DNA of 64,000 nucleotides from Adiantum capillus-veneris (taxonomy: Eukaryota > Streptophyta > Polypodiopsida > Polypodiales > Pteridaceae), in contig CM043953.1 of NCBI GenBank assembly GCA_014529385.2, forward strand, positions 96,041,342-96,105,341. Direction: 5' to 3'. The notes under the pieces were generated by a model. That model worked only from the letters and a program-made list of their open reading frames with translations, made no database searches and had not been told where the DNA came from. Shown one piece after another: positions 26,081-37,725 of the stretch. A program made the translations under genes and the position numbers. Every line of letters starts with the position of its first letter. Position 1 is the first letter of the stretch.

Positions 26081-27699
26081 TGTAATGGAATTTGCCTATT
26101 CAGTTTGAGAATAGCGGAATTTAATGAGAGTACTTTCAAGAAATGATTTTGTGAGCATAGCGGGTAGACATAATCGAAGATAGCAACATAATCATAGCAA
26201 TTAGTTAACTTGGCATAGACAATACTTTTGCAAGAGAGAGAGTTTAGAGAACATGACAACAATTGAGGACCGGATTTATGTGGCCCCCCTCCAATAGGCA
26301 TTTGTATTATGATTTCTCCCATAAAGAGAGACTTGTTACAATACAGTCTTTGTGTTCCTTTGTGACCTAGGTGATGCCATGAAGATGGAAGGCTTCATGC
26401 ACCACAAACATAACATAAACTTGAATAAAGCTTTAACTATCCCAAGCCTCAGTCCCAAGACCTCAAACACCTTCGAAGGTGGAGAGAGCTAGCAGGGAAT
26501 GAGGGTAGGGAAGAGGAAGAAGAAACATTTCGTAGGAGAAAGAATTAGTTCCTCACTTATCATACTCTTGTTGCTAGCATACATAATAGCATAGTAATGA
26601 AGAAGAAGGAGATGGCAAGCTTAAGCATTGAAGCATGGCTCTTGGTTGGATTTGCACTCCATAGCCAAGAGTGTTGGTGTAGGCTCTCAACCTCTACTTC
26701 CTTGGAGAGGGAGCTCTTGCACTTTGCATAGCACACAATGAGAGTGATTGTGAGTGTGTGTGGGTGAGTATACCCCCTAGGCACCCCCCTAGCTTGCTTG
26801 GGTCGACCCCCCCTTGTAGCTCATGCCTGAAGCTCATTGGACCCCTCCAGGCCTAGCCAATCACAAGCAGGAGCCATTACAAGCAACATGGGTAGCCTTG
26901 GGACAAGTGTCCCCCTTTCCCCTTTGAGAGAGAGGACTTGATAAATGCTAAAACAATTAGATAATTCATGTAATTTATCATTGGACCCCTTTGAAGCTTA
27001 GCCAATAGGCTTCAAGCAACACATGAAGGTAACATGGGTAGGGGCCTGACATGTGTCCTTGCTGCCTCTTCAAGTTGGGGCTTCCCTTGTGTGTGTGAGT
27101 GGGTGTTCTCTCTCTAGCTCCCAGGAAAAGGGCTCACCCCCCCTCTTGTAGGAATGATTTTGACTTTAGGTGATCAAGCACCTTACTCATCAAGCATGAC
27201 AAAGCACTTGAACTAGGGGGTGTTCCCACAAGCATCTCAGGCAAGCTTCTCAAAGCACCTCAAGTACCTTAATCATGCAGCAAGTCAAGCACCTCAAGCA
27301 TGGAGCCAGTCAAGCACCTCAAGCATCTTAATCAAGCACCTCAAGCATGAAAAACACCTCAAGCATGACAAGCACCTCAAGCAGGACAAGCACCTCGAGC
27401 TTGGGCGGGGTTCCCACCTCAAGCTCAGCCCTAGCTTACTTAAGGTCAAAAGGACTTTTACACACATTTATTGGAGGTCTTCAATGAAGCTAACCCTAAG
27501 GTCTTATGCTCCATTGGTTAGCCTTGCTCTTTGATAGACCATCTCCCTTTTGGGCCCCTTTTCATTGGCCCCGTGTTGAGATAGATCTAAAAGCACATAC
27601 CTATATCTTAACACTTGTTCCCGTTTATTCTCCCACATTAAGTGATCAATTTAATATGAGAAAATCATTTGGGTTAGTTAGATATTAGATTTTATGACA
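26081..27699 (-). repeat. Element B, 5' LTR
   Basis: A 1,619-bp LTR beginning TG and ending CA, colinear with the LTRs of element A at 36183 and 43334. Plus-strand positions about 27225-27420 contain a run of short CACCTCAAGCA-type repeats specific to this copy. Confidence 0.9.
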
Positions 27700-28959
27700 T
27701 CCATATTCCCCACTTTATATCACCCTGGCACAATCAAGCTTAGCCATAGGTGCCTCTTCTTCGTAGTCAACCACGGGGGAATGTTGTAGTTGACGATGAC
27801 AACGGGCCATACACTGTAAGATGTTGATCTTTGACCAAATGGATTTACGCCATCCATAGCCAGGCCTAAGCGCAAATTTCGAGCTTCCTTGGCAAAATCC
27901 GACCATGTTCCATCTATATGTTTCCAGGCTGCGCAATATGCAAGAATTCGTAGCACACCATCCGAAGATTTATTCTCCTCATGCCATGATGCTAGGGTGG
28001 CCATGGACTTACATTCGAAGAAATGCTTGATGCGAGGAAGCAGAGGAAAATGTCGCAAAACCTTTTGTGGAATTTTTGTCCCGTGGAGATCTACTCGATA
28101 TCTTTTGGAATCACATTTCGGACAGTTCTCCATGTCTATGTATTCCCCTCTGAAAAGAATGCATTCATTAGGACAAGCGTGGATAGAATTGTAATCCATC
28201 CCCAAGTTTCGCAAAATCTTTCTTGCTTCATCTCGGGAATCTGGCATCACATTGCAGCTGGTAGTATGTGCTCTTTCAGCAATCTACACAACATAAAAAC
28301 ACGATACAGTCCTGTAAAAATCTATCAGATCATTATACATTTAGAGTTTTATTAAAGTAAACTAAATGTAATAGATCACCTGAAAAGCGCTGTGACGCTA
28401 GTGTCACTCCATCCAAACTTTGCCTGCATGTTGAGAAGAACCAGGAGTGCTTTCAATCTAGACATACGTGCTCCATTATACAATGGCTTATCGGCTTCAC
28501 TTTTCATATCATCATAGATAAGCCTTTCTGAATCCATGATCGTCTCGATCATTTCATCAATCTCGGGCTCAAACATTGCCTCGTTGGGAATGTGCTCTGC
28601 ATGATCATCCCCCGAGCTGTCAGAGGCTACATCTTGGGGCCTCACATATGCTGCTTGACCAAAGCGCCTGCGAACACGTCTATTGGGTTGCAAGATTGCT
28701 GCTTGTTGGCCAGCGTCAGAGTCCGACGAGTTATAATTGGCAACAACTTGATCTATAATAGATGGATCGAACTCGCCAAATTCGCGAACGTGCTGCAAAG
28801 AAACACATCTTGTCCGTCGCACAGCATGCTTGCATTGATTACAAGGACATAAGACCCTCGTTGAGAGATAGGTGTTTCGGTTGGACGGTCCCACATCCTC
28901 ATCACTACTCATAATGAGGATAAAAATCTTATAACCTGGACAACAAATTTAATATTCTA

Positions 28960-28974
28960 TTGGCATTCTTCGTC

Positions 28975-29030
<56 letters not shown>

Positions 29031-29460
29031 CTCACATTCTCTAGTCATGTCCAATCCCCGCACACCTCGGTCTAGAGGTGCACGGAGATCAGAACCACCG
29101 GGTTATAATCTCGTCTTTATTGGTCAATACCTATATTTGTGGGTACAAGAAATCTACACACCCACGTCTACATGATACTGCATGTAGTGGACAAAACCCC
29201 TTTGCCTCTTCTCTAGCTGTAGCACTTCACAGCATCTTAACATCTTTTCACAGTAGATCTTTTCACTGTTCGTCTAACTCTAAAACCTAAACCGTAAGTA
29301 ATTCTTGCGTGGACTCGATCTAACGTAAATAAGCGTAAATCTAAATAAACGTAAATCTAACTAAAAATACACCTAAATCTAATTTAACGTAAGTCTACAT
29401 CTAACCTAATCTTTAACGTCTTTTGGGATAGTTTCCTACGACGTTAAAACTCTCTTCTTC

Positions 29461-29514
<54 letters not shown>

Positions 29515-30590
29515 ACCTAAATAAACCTAAGTCTAATCTAATATAACATAAATCTAAATCTAACGTAAATTATGTTATATTAAAAACAAAGAACTAAACT
29601 AACAGGGATTATAAGAACCTTAAAACTGATTTAACACATAATTTTTCACATAACTCGGCAAGAGTTGGCATTCTCATCACTAAAGATGTGAGAGTTAACT
29701 TCCGGCGGTGACGCTGCCTCATCTCCATCCACATATGACGACAGCAATTGGCCCTTTAGACCGTTCTTGCTCTTGTTACTAACTTTGAAGTTGCTGCTGA
29801 ATGACTAGAGGTTGTCTAGATGGTCATTGTGTCAGGGATGTAGTGACTCTTGCCGCCCTGAAGATCCACCTTCTTCCCTATCTTCTGAAGACATTTCACC
29901 AGTACTTTTGGATCGACGGAGCCCACCATGAGTGAAGGCAGCAATACCCTATATTCCATTGAGGGCTTTCTTCACCCGCTTCATGCAGGCATCGCAGTCT
30001 ATGGAGACCTAAATCTAATCTAATATAACGTAAATCTAAATCTAGCGTAAATAAACGTAAATCTAGTTAAAAATAAACCTAAATCTAATTTAACGTAAGT
30101 CTACATCTAACCTAATCTTTAACGTCTTTTAAGATAGTTTCCTACGACGTTATAACTCTCTTCTTCTTGTGTGTGTGTGCGTGTGTGGATGTGTGTGCCA
30201 ATAAAAAGAGATAAATGGTATAACCTTTCTATCACCCATGTCAAGTATGATAGATTGATTATGCCATTTCCCTCTTGAATAATAGGTCTTGAGTTCAACT
30301 CCTCGTCGGCTAGATCTTTAGGTCTTTTAATTTTAATTAGTTTCCTACGACATTAAATTAGTTTCTCTCTCTTTCTCTCTCAATGTGTGCGTTTTTTTGG
30401 ATCGTATGCATGTTTTCTCTCTCTTTTCCTCTCTCAATGTGTGCGTTTTTTGTTTATGCATGTTCTCTCTCTCTTTTCCTCTCTCAATGCGTGCGTTTTT
30501 TGTTTATGCATGCTCTCTCTCTCTTTTCCTCTCTCAATGTGTGTGTGCATTCTTTGTTTATGTGTGTGTGTGTGCGTTTTTGTTTTTGTT

Positions 30591-30621
<31 letters not shown>

Positions 30622-30762
30622 AAAAACACTATGTGTGTGTGTGTATGTGTGTGTGTGAGAGAGAGAGAGAGGGAGAGAGAAAGAGGGGAAGGGAACATGA
30701 GAATGAGGAGAGGGAAGGAGCATACCTGGCTCTCCTTCCTCTGTGTGTGTGTGTGTGTGGAG

Positions 30763-30809
<47 letters not shown>

Positions 30810-30895
30810 CGTTACCTGCTCCTTGCTTGAGGGCGCCGAAAAACTCAGATCTGAGATCTGAGTTTTTGGGCGCGCTCGGTTATTTTTTTAGCCCA
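28960..30895. repeat. CACTA non-coding right arm: microsatellites and direct repeats
   Basis: Contains (CT)n at about 28978-29028, (GT)n at 29463-29508, and a ~100-bp direct repeat at about 29365-29460 and 30070-30165 built on TAACGTAAATCTAA motifs. Four tandem ~55-bp CT/GTGTGCG units lie at about 30370-30600, followed by (GA)n at about 30656-30672 and 30766-30803. No protein gene is recognisable apart from the TNP2 start at 28912. Confidence 0.75.
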
Positions 30896-31018
30896 GCCGG
30901 CGTCGCTATGAGCGTCGCAAATTTACAAAGAAATTTGCGACGCTCATAGCGACGCTGGGAATTTTTTTTTTGAGCGTCGCTATGTGAGTGTCGCTAATAT
31001 GAATAGCCTCTTGTAGTG
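30895..31018. repeat. CACTA right terminus and subterminal repeats
   Basis: Several GCGTCGC(T/A) motifs in both orientations (about 30901-30996) precede the inverted terminal CCTCTTGTAGTG. Confidence 0.88.
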
Positions 31019-31138
31019 GCACGGGAGCCTTGAAGGGTGTCTAGAGGTTGCTCTTCTTGTTGCCCGCCCCGGACCGCCTCAATGGCGCAAAAGAAAGACA
31101 TTGATATCTTTTGGAGGCACTAGGGACAAAGATGGTGA

Positions 31139-33962
31139 GTACATGTCAGAGTGATCTTTGAAAAGCTAAATCAGCACAGACGCCATTTGCGATTAAAAGC
31201 TATGTCATTCTCTGGTGAAAAGAGCAGGGGGTATCGTTCTCTAATCATTGATTTGGAGGACAAAGAAAATCAAACTCAAGATAGCTTAGATAGTATGGAA
31301 GCACCAAGAAGCCTTGTGGATAATCAAAAGGGATACCAACGGAGTGTGAGCCCTCCTAAAAGTGTCGCAACCATGGATGATGAGTGTTATGTTCCTGCAG
31401 GATCTCACGAGCCGGTCTCCATCATGGGCTCATCTCAAATCCTCTCACATGAGAACATCAGTTGTAGATATGGCTTGTTTCCTCAAGGTGTGCAACAACA
31501 GTATGTCTTTATTCCTTTCTTAGATGGAGATACCAAGGAGATTTCCATTGGTACAATCTTTTCAAAGTCTTGCGATGGAAATACCTATGCAAAGTGGAAG
31601 GTGGAAATAGAATCTATCAACCAAGATGCACATGGATGTTATATCCCTGGAAGCGTTATGCAGGTGTCATGTTTGCATGTTGTAAGTATCTCTTTTGAAT
31701 GTGATATCCAATGTACAATTGTTTCAAAAAATGAGAGCTTTAAACTGACAAAAAATGCCTTGTGTTTAGGGACAAGTCATAGAAGTTCCTATTGTGTATT
31801 TAAAAATGCTTGAAAGTAAATCCTCCTTGGAATTACTTGTAAGTCTCACCTTTTCTTTGGATTTGAATTTCAATTAAGTGATCTTTTTTGGGACTATTAA
31901 TAAGGTAGTTTCAGCCTTCCAAGGAGGACAACCCTTCCTTCTCTTCACAACAACACTCAAGTGTGCACTCAACCACCGGCGAAGGTGTGAAGGAGTGCTA
32001 TGAAGCACCAATAGAGGTACTCGGTTCTTCTCAGTTTTATTTTAATTTTTCTTACATAGACCTAAGTTCCTAAAGACCACATTTTTACATTTCCAGGCTA
32101 GTAACACTCCAAACAGGTCATCCAGATACATGCAATCGAGCAACATATCTCTTGAGTATAAGTTGGGACATCCACAAAAAACTAAGGAGGTCAATGTGTA
32201 GCCTTTATTTTGTTTATACTTTGATTTTAATTTAGCAATCTTGTTCCCTCTACAATTTCTTTTTTCCACTCCGCTAGGTTACAGTGCTACCTATCAATGG
32301 ATCTTTCAAAAAATTCCAATTACCATCCTCTTGTGGCAAGAATGATTCTTGGCATGACAACGTTATTGATCAAGTTTGCTTAGTAGAGTTGTAAGGTTTT
32401 GTACATTGAGATTTTGTAGCAAATTTTAAAGTATTCAAGAAATTGTTTGGAATATTTATCTACTTTGTATATTTGTGTTTATAGAATTTTGGGAATTACT
32501 CTCCTCTAATTGCAAATTTACCTATTGACTTGGATCATTCAAACGAAGAAGTAAGAGAGGTAAATTGTGATCTTTTCCACAAAACCAATCACATGCGATC
32601 TCTCAAAATTGGCTATGTTTAATGATATTGGTGTGTAGTCAACATGGAAGATGTTTGATATGGTGGAAACAAGTGAAGACCATGTAATTTCAATCATCAA
32701 GAATTTTGTAAGGACTTCTTTGTATTATTGATTAGGTCATGGGTTGAGACCTAGTTTTTTGCTTATAGATGATAGTCAATATAGGTGTTTAACCATGCAT
32801 TGGTAGACCTTGATGACAAAGGTGATATGGAGATATCTGGAGGGGTAAACTTCTTTGGTTTTTCCTCTTATTGAGCTAAATCTTGTGACTTGCATGTTAA
32901 TATCAATTTTATTTTAGAATTATGATGCTACACCACCCATTAACATATCAAAAAAGAAGCCAAAGGTCAGCTTAAATGAGCTCGTGGTAAGTGTCTTAAA
33001 CTCAAAGTGTGAAGATTTTTTTAAATCTATTAATGGTGTTTGAATGATACCTATATGTTCGCTTATAGTGTGGAAACAAAGATAAAGGAAATATACCCTC
33101 AAACTTGAAAAAGGTTAGAGACTGGTGATTTGATGTCATTAAAGGACGTTTCCCTTGAAAGGGATCAAGAAAATCTTGTTTTTGCAGGCTTTGAAGGATC
33201 TCACAAACAAGAAATCATCTAGCAATGCCGCCGTCATTTCAAGGGTTTGCTCATTGTCAACTCTTTGGTAGAGACTTTAAATCTCTATTTTGTAATGATT
33301 TTGAGATGGAATGGTCTTTGCAGCGTGAAGCAAGAGAAAATGGAAAAGCTAAAAGAGTTTCCAAAGTTCCTGCTAGATACAAAGAGAACACCTCTACCTT
33401 GGTACAAGCCCTTTTCTTCGTATACTGATCTAATCAAACATTTGAGGGTTGTGAAATTTTTTATTTATTGCAGGTTTGCAACTCAAAAAAGAGGAATTTG
33501 AATCCTTCTCATAACAAAGTCACATTATCGCCTCATGTATTGCTATTAACATATTTGGTCTTGTAGATGAGCACATTGCATTGCAAATTGAATAGATTTT
33601 TTTGAAGGTCCTTACATGAGTGTGACATACCTTTTGCATAATAAGGCACTTAAGAAGACAACAAAAGAAGCGATAACTTTGAAACTGATGTGAGAGCACA
33701 ACATAGACCTCATGTATAGGCGACTAGCTGACTTTTTAAAAGAGCTGCAATAGACTACGCCGAAGGAATCATTTGATTTCAAGAAAGAATGCCAAGATTC
33801 AGATGCATTGGATGTTTTAGTGTCTTGGGCCATTGGGCAAAACAAGATTAAGCTCAAAGACACTAATGCTAAAGATATGGGTCAGATGAACTTGTTTAAA
33901 TCAAGTTCACTATGGAACCTTGGTTATATATGTTGTCTCTATTTTGACAAAATTTTTGGCTA
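31139..33962 (+). pseudogene. Unrecognised multi-exon gene made of short phase-0 exons
   Basis: After a first coding segment ending at 31681 (EISIGTIFSKSCDGNTYAKW region), exons with AG/GT borders are: 31770-31838, 31915-32016, 32097-32189, 32278-32390, 32485-32559, 32639-32707, 32785-32844, 32918-32986, 33069-33113, 33188-33244, 33324-33401 and 33474-33536. All but 32278-32390 are multiples of three and start in phase 0. The polar, Ser/Lys-rich product includes KQSSNIS-like, VISIIKNF, VDLDDKGDMEISGG and KVPARYKENTSTL stretches; no domain is recognised. A last coding segment (about 33616-33962) holds a TGA and a TAG. The 113-nt exon does not join in frame to the next. It could be the downstream part of the SAM-like gene at 15 kb. 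Probably a decayed host gene; expression is unknown. Confidence 0.5.
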
Positions 33963-35082
33963 GTTTGGCATGTAATGCCCAAGCGCATATCCGAATTATA
34001 AAGCTGTAAAAGATTTTGTGGGACAAGTTATAATCGATATTATTTCAAAGCATTATTGCTCTTGTTGCGGTCTTGAAAGTTTTGATGTATGCTAATTGAT
34101 TGGCCACTATTAGCATTTTTCATACTATAGAACTATCCATAAAAGATGTTTGATTTGAGGTTATCTCCATAATTTGGATACTGTTATGCGTACAAGATAG
34201 AGATTCCTTTCAATATATGATAAATTTATAGCTATGAAACTACATTAATTAGAGGTGTTTAATGTTTTTAACATGTACACTTTTTAAGTGTGAATAATAT
34301 CGCTACAAAAAGATTATATGTGAGAATAAGATCCTTTTGTCATTGTGAAGTGAAAAAGATTTACCCTATTCAAATTTTTTCAATGACGGTGACAATTAAT
34401 GTCTCTCTTTTGCATAGATAATCAGGGCAAGGTTCCAATGTATTAATTTTTTCCACTAGTTTTCTACCTATCCAATGTATTAATTAGCTTGTAAAAAATT
34501 ACAACTTAAGAATGAAAATTTTTTGATGTCAAAAGTGGAAATAATTTACACTCAAGATTGATAATTCTCTCGGTTAAGAGTGGAAATATTTATCATTACA
34601 AGATGTATGAGTGAAAAATATTTTCATCAGAACTATAAAATGTAGAATGAAATTTTCTTGAGGTGCTAATTTTTACCTACTTTGCATTACAATCTTTAAG
34701 AGCCTCGATTGGAAAAAATTCACACCATGAACGTGCAAGGTCTTGAGTGCAAATTATTTTCATATTGTGTTTTGGTTTTTACATTTCATAGGACCAACAA
34801 ATATTATACGTTAGTATTTTTTTCTCATATGAATAGTAGAAAGATAACAATAATTATGAGCTCGATTATTTTTCACGTCAGTACTTTATTTTGCAAGAGA
34901 TTTACTCCCACTTTGAGGATAAGAAAAATTGATGCATGGTTTAAAAAAATAACCATTGGGAAAAAAAAAAGGAAATGAGAAAAATAATTCACACTTCTTA
35001 GGTTTTTAACACATTAGGGTGGAAAAAAGGGTGGAAAAAGGATCTTTTTATCAAAGTGAGAAAATGTCTAAAACTTGTAGTG
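33963..35082. other. AT-rich region with recurring GAGTG-AAAA motifs; possible transposon end
   Basis: About ten diverged copies of a motif like GAGTGGAAATATTT (both orientations) occur from about 34290 to 35030. The region ends AAACTTGTAGTG at 35071-35082, which read inversely is CACTACAAGTTT, a CACTA-like terminus. The cupin-derived DNA begins exactly at the next base. The partner terminus is not found in the window. Confidence 0.3.
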
Positions 35083-35083
35083 G

Positions 35084-35233
35084 ATGACGGCGTCTTCCCC
35101 TTTCCTCTTCCTCGCGCTCACGAGGATCCATCACCCTGTGACCACGACTACCGGCCTCCCGAGATGCCAAGGAGGTGGTCAAGAGGCCAAGGACCAGAAG
35201 AAAAATAAGCACCAACTGCCCTGCGCGCGCCAT
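35084..35233 (-). pseudogene. 5' fragment of a second 11S-like gene copy
   Basis: Fifty codons from ATG 35233 match the start of the gene at 4900 (signal peptide with IFLL in place of GLLL, then the SREAGSRG linker and Arg/Glu stretch). Similarity stops at RRRH, where unrelated DNA ending in TTGTAGTG abuts. No other exon is present nearby, so this is a broken duplicate. Confidence 0.9.
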
Positions 35234-36182
35234 AGCTACAACTCTAGTGGGCTGCACTCTGCAGCTACACCTAGCTAGCTATGACGTAACATACACGAAG
35301 AAAGCAGGAGTGCAGTGGCGCCTTTTATAGTAGCACACAGTTGGAAGATGAGTTTGGAAAGAGCATGCTGGCAATGTCGATACGTCGCGGCCTCTGCAAA
35401 GCCCCTCTCCATTTGGAAACGTTTGTTCTTCATGACATGCAGTTCTCTTTCTCACCAACGCTTAATTACACGCAACAATAAAATTGAAATTTGCCTTTTA
35501 AATCATTATTACAAATTTGATATTTGTGACGTGCTGCCTAATCAGCCATTGTTATATGCCACGCGCTATTAAAAGAACCAGAGAGGAGAAGTCGTGTGCA
35601 TTTTTTGGGGTGATCTGCGTCGTCCATGTGAGCAAAACAAAAAAGTAAACATGGATCGGACGCTTGCATGGAGCTCTCGGATGGGCAAGGAGGACCACGT
35701 TGGCAAAAATGTGATGAGTTGTCATATTCACCTAATCACAACTTTTTTTGTGTGATCACATGTTAATTAACTAAATTCTCAAATCATAAATCTTCACATT
35801 CACAAAAAATGACAATGTGGTTTGAAGGGAATGTGGGAGGTTGGTTGGATTTGCCCACCGGTACAGCACCCAGGCCTGTCGAAATAATTGCGCCGTACGT
35901 CAGGGGCACAACTTGGCAGGCCCGATGTATAGCCAGATGGGCCTTAAGGGCACTATATAAGAGGTCCCTAGGGTCCCCCATTATCTTCACAACGTCCAAG
36001 CTTCCCAGCCTTGAGAACTTCCTAGTTGTCCTAAGGTCTACCAAGATTTCGCAAGCCTTCATAAGCCTGACAGACGGTATAATCCTTCACTTAATTTCAT
36101 GTCTTTTGTTGTGTAGAAAATTTGGTTTACTGTTTTATAAATATTTTTTCTAATTTTTGAAGTGGGCTGATCTAGCCTTTCA
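35234..36182. repeat. Duplicate of the cupin upstream region and TATA module
   Basis: 35234-35720 matches 4901-5358 (TATA, RY and ABRE-like motifs kept). 35721-35800 matches about 5668-5745. 35801-36182 matches 6706-7087, including CACTATATAAGAGG at 35951. Relative to 5-7 kb this copy lacks the internal tandem duplications. Confidence 0.9.
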
Positions 36183-37712
36183 TGTCATAATAATCAATAT
36201 CTAATTCTCCTAAATGATTTTCTCATGTTAAACTGATCATTTAATATGGGGAAGTGCCAGGGGAGAAAAAGCTAGAATATTGGTTAAGCTAGCAGACCGG
36301 CCACAGTAGGGATCCAAAGGGGGGGCCATCTGCAAAAGATCCATGTGCAACAATGGGCTAAACATACCCTAAGGTTCAGCCCATTAAGACTTCCAAAATG
36401 CTAAGGTTCCAAAATTCAAAGGTTATGTCCAAAGGTCAACCTTAAGGGAATTGGATGCTTTGTGTGTGTACACAAAAGTCTTTACAAATCCCTACATAGG
36501 AGGGGGCGAGCCTTGGGAGTAGGGGATGAGAGAGAAAGTCACACACACACACAAGCTCCCTTTACACAAAAGGAATGAGGGACACATGTTAGCTCCCTAG
36601 CCCAGATGCCCACAAGGTGTACCCAATTCCTATTGGATGGCCTTGGAAGTGGACCAATGAGGATTAGGCTAGAGTAAATCTAGTTTAATTAATTTAAAAA
36701 CACTTAATAAAAGAACCAATGAGAATTAAGTCCTCTAGAAGACTATTGGACAGTCTCCCAAGGGGTCCAATGAGCATTCAACAGCCCAATGGCTTGCTGA
36801 TTCCTATTGGCCAGGAGGCAAAGGGGTCCAATGAGAGTTTAGTTGAATTATTAAATTACCTTAAGCTCTCGGAAAACGGGAAAGGGGGACACATGTCAGA
36901 AGGCTATCACTTATACTGCTTAATTGTCATTGGCTAGCTCTAGGGAGGACCAATGGGAAGACAGCAAGAGCAAATGGCAAGGGGACTCGCCCAAGAGAGA
37001 GAGGGGGCTGATTTTTGCAAGGCATTATCACACACACACTCACACAATATCATGTGTGAAGTAAGACGACTCTCTCTCCTTTTCAAGCTTTAATGGAAAG
37101 CTTACCACCTACTCCAAGCTTGTGAGAAGGGAGGCCTACACCAACAACTCTTGGCTTTGTGATGCAAATCCAACCAAGAGCCAAGCTTCAATGCATTCTC
37201 ATCTCCTCTACCATGCTAATTACTAAGCTAAGCTATGCTAATATGAGTGATTATGTGAGGAGATGTACATCTTTCTCGTAAGATACTCCTTCCTCTCAAT
37301 CTACTCTCATACCCTGCTAGCTCTCACCATCTTCAAAGGTGTGTGAGGTCTTGGGTCTGAGACCGGGGATAATTGATGTTGTGTTTGCTAAGTGTTTTGC
37401 TTAGTGCATGAAGCTTTCATCTTCATTGCGGTAGCTAGTCTTGAAGGAACACAAAGAATTGTATTGTACAATGTCTCTCTTGTTGGGAGAAACCATAATA
37501 CAAATCCTTTTGGAGGGGGGACCAGCTCCATGAAAATCCTGTCCTCAACTGTTGTCAATAGCTTAATTTCTCTCTCTTTTGAAAGTATTGTTCATGCAAT
37601 CTAACTAGGTGTTATGATTTTTGTTTCTCTCTCCACCCAAGCACTCTTGTAATTCTCATTAGGAATCAATTCTAATGAAATGCCCACTATGTTCATGCCA
37701 TTAAATGTTACA
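36183..37712 (+). repeat. Element A, 5' LTR
   Basis: A 1,530-bp sequence starting TGTCATAATAATC and ending GTTACA, with many CCAATGAG-type short repeats at about 36590-36960. It lacks a ~20-bp GGAGGGAAAATAGGGATCC segment present in the right LTR and in the fragment at 7088. Confidence 0.9.
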
Positions 37713-37713
37713 T

Positions 37714-37725
37714 TGGTATCAGAGC
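37714..37725 (+). promoter_or_regulatory. Element A primer binding site (tRNA-iMet)
   Basis: TGGTATCAGAGC one base after the LTR end, complementary to the 3' end of plant initiator tRNA-Met. Confidence 0.92.

Larger units (their letters stand above)
23532..27699 (-). mobile_element. Element B: deleted Ty3/gypsy retrotransposon nested in TNP2
   Basis: Full 5' LTR is 27699-26081 (reads TGTCATAAAATC ... TTACA on the minus strand). A 3'-terminal LTR fragment is 24008-23532. The perfect 5-bp target duplication TCCAT is at 23527-23531 and 27700-27704. A tRNA-Met primer binding site (TGGTATCAGAGC) lies at 26079-26068. The interior retains only gag and the start of protease. RT, RNase H, integrase and the first two thirds of the 3' LTR are missing, with the deletion junction at about 24008/24009. 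Same family as element A. Confidence 0.95.
21110..28912 (-). pseudogene. TNP2-type transposase of the CACTA element, split by element B
   Basis: Minus-strand exons: 28912-28380 (MSSDEDVGPSNRN..., CPCNQCKH), 28283-27705 resuming at 23526 to 23372, 23288 to about 22783, 22707-21943, 21862-21500 and 21418-21110. Landmarks in order: IHACPNECILF and CPKCDSKRY, LAMDGVNPFGQRSTSYSVWP (catalytic region), DVYLRPLLEELQQLW, WTMHDYPGLTECSG, CVTCGPRL, LLDPMHIFKNVG; then a DUF4218 segment (LHLLVYIVDEVEIAG, CPEGSMAEGWLVSE) and a DUF4216 segment (LRIDYRGFFVDLFDVQWF). Element B interrupts it between the SLIVPG and DVYLRPL motifs. The frame is restored if B and one target-site copy are ignored, apart from one TGA. 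A further frameshift lies near 22970. Role: excision and integration by a DDE mechanism in the nucleus. Confidence 0.88.
18957..31018 (-). mobile_element. Complete CACTA (En/Spm) transposon with nested LTR element
   Basis: The left end reads CACTACAAGAGG at 18957-18968. The right end is its inverted copy (CCTCTTGTAGTG, 31007-31018). The flanking 3-bp direct repeat is GCA on both sides (18954-18956 and 31019-31021), the expected target duplication for this superfamily. Both subterminal regions are packed with GCGTCGCTA motifs in both orientations. It carries a TNP2-type transposase gene and a second gene, both read from the minus strand. Element B (4,168 bp) is nested in it; without B the transposon is about 7.9 kb. 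It sits inside the right LTR of element C. Confidence 0.93.

Noticed and set aside
29330-29600. Interstitial telomere repeat from CTAAATC/TAACGTAAATCTAA motifs
   Set aside because: The units do not match the plant telomere heptamer TTTAGGG in tandem and are irregular. They are better explained as simple internal repeats of the CACTA element.
37392-37604. 70-codon plus-strand frame in the LTR (and its twin at 44604-44816)
   Set aside because: It is conserved between the two LTRs only because LTRs are copies of each other. It has no recognisable domain.
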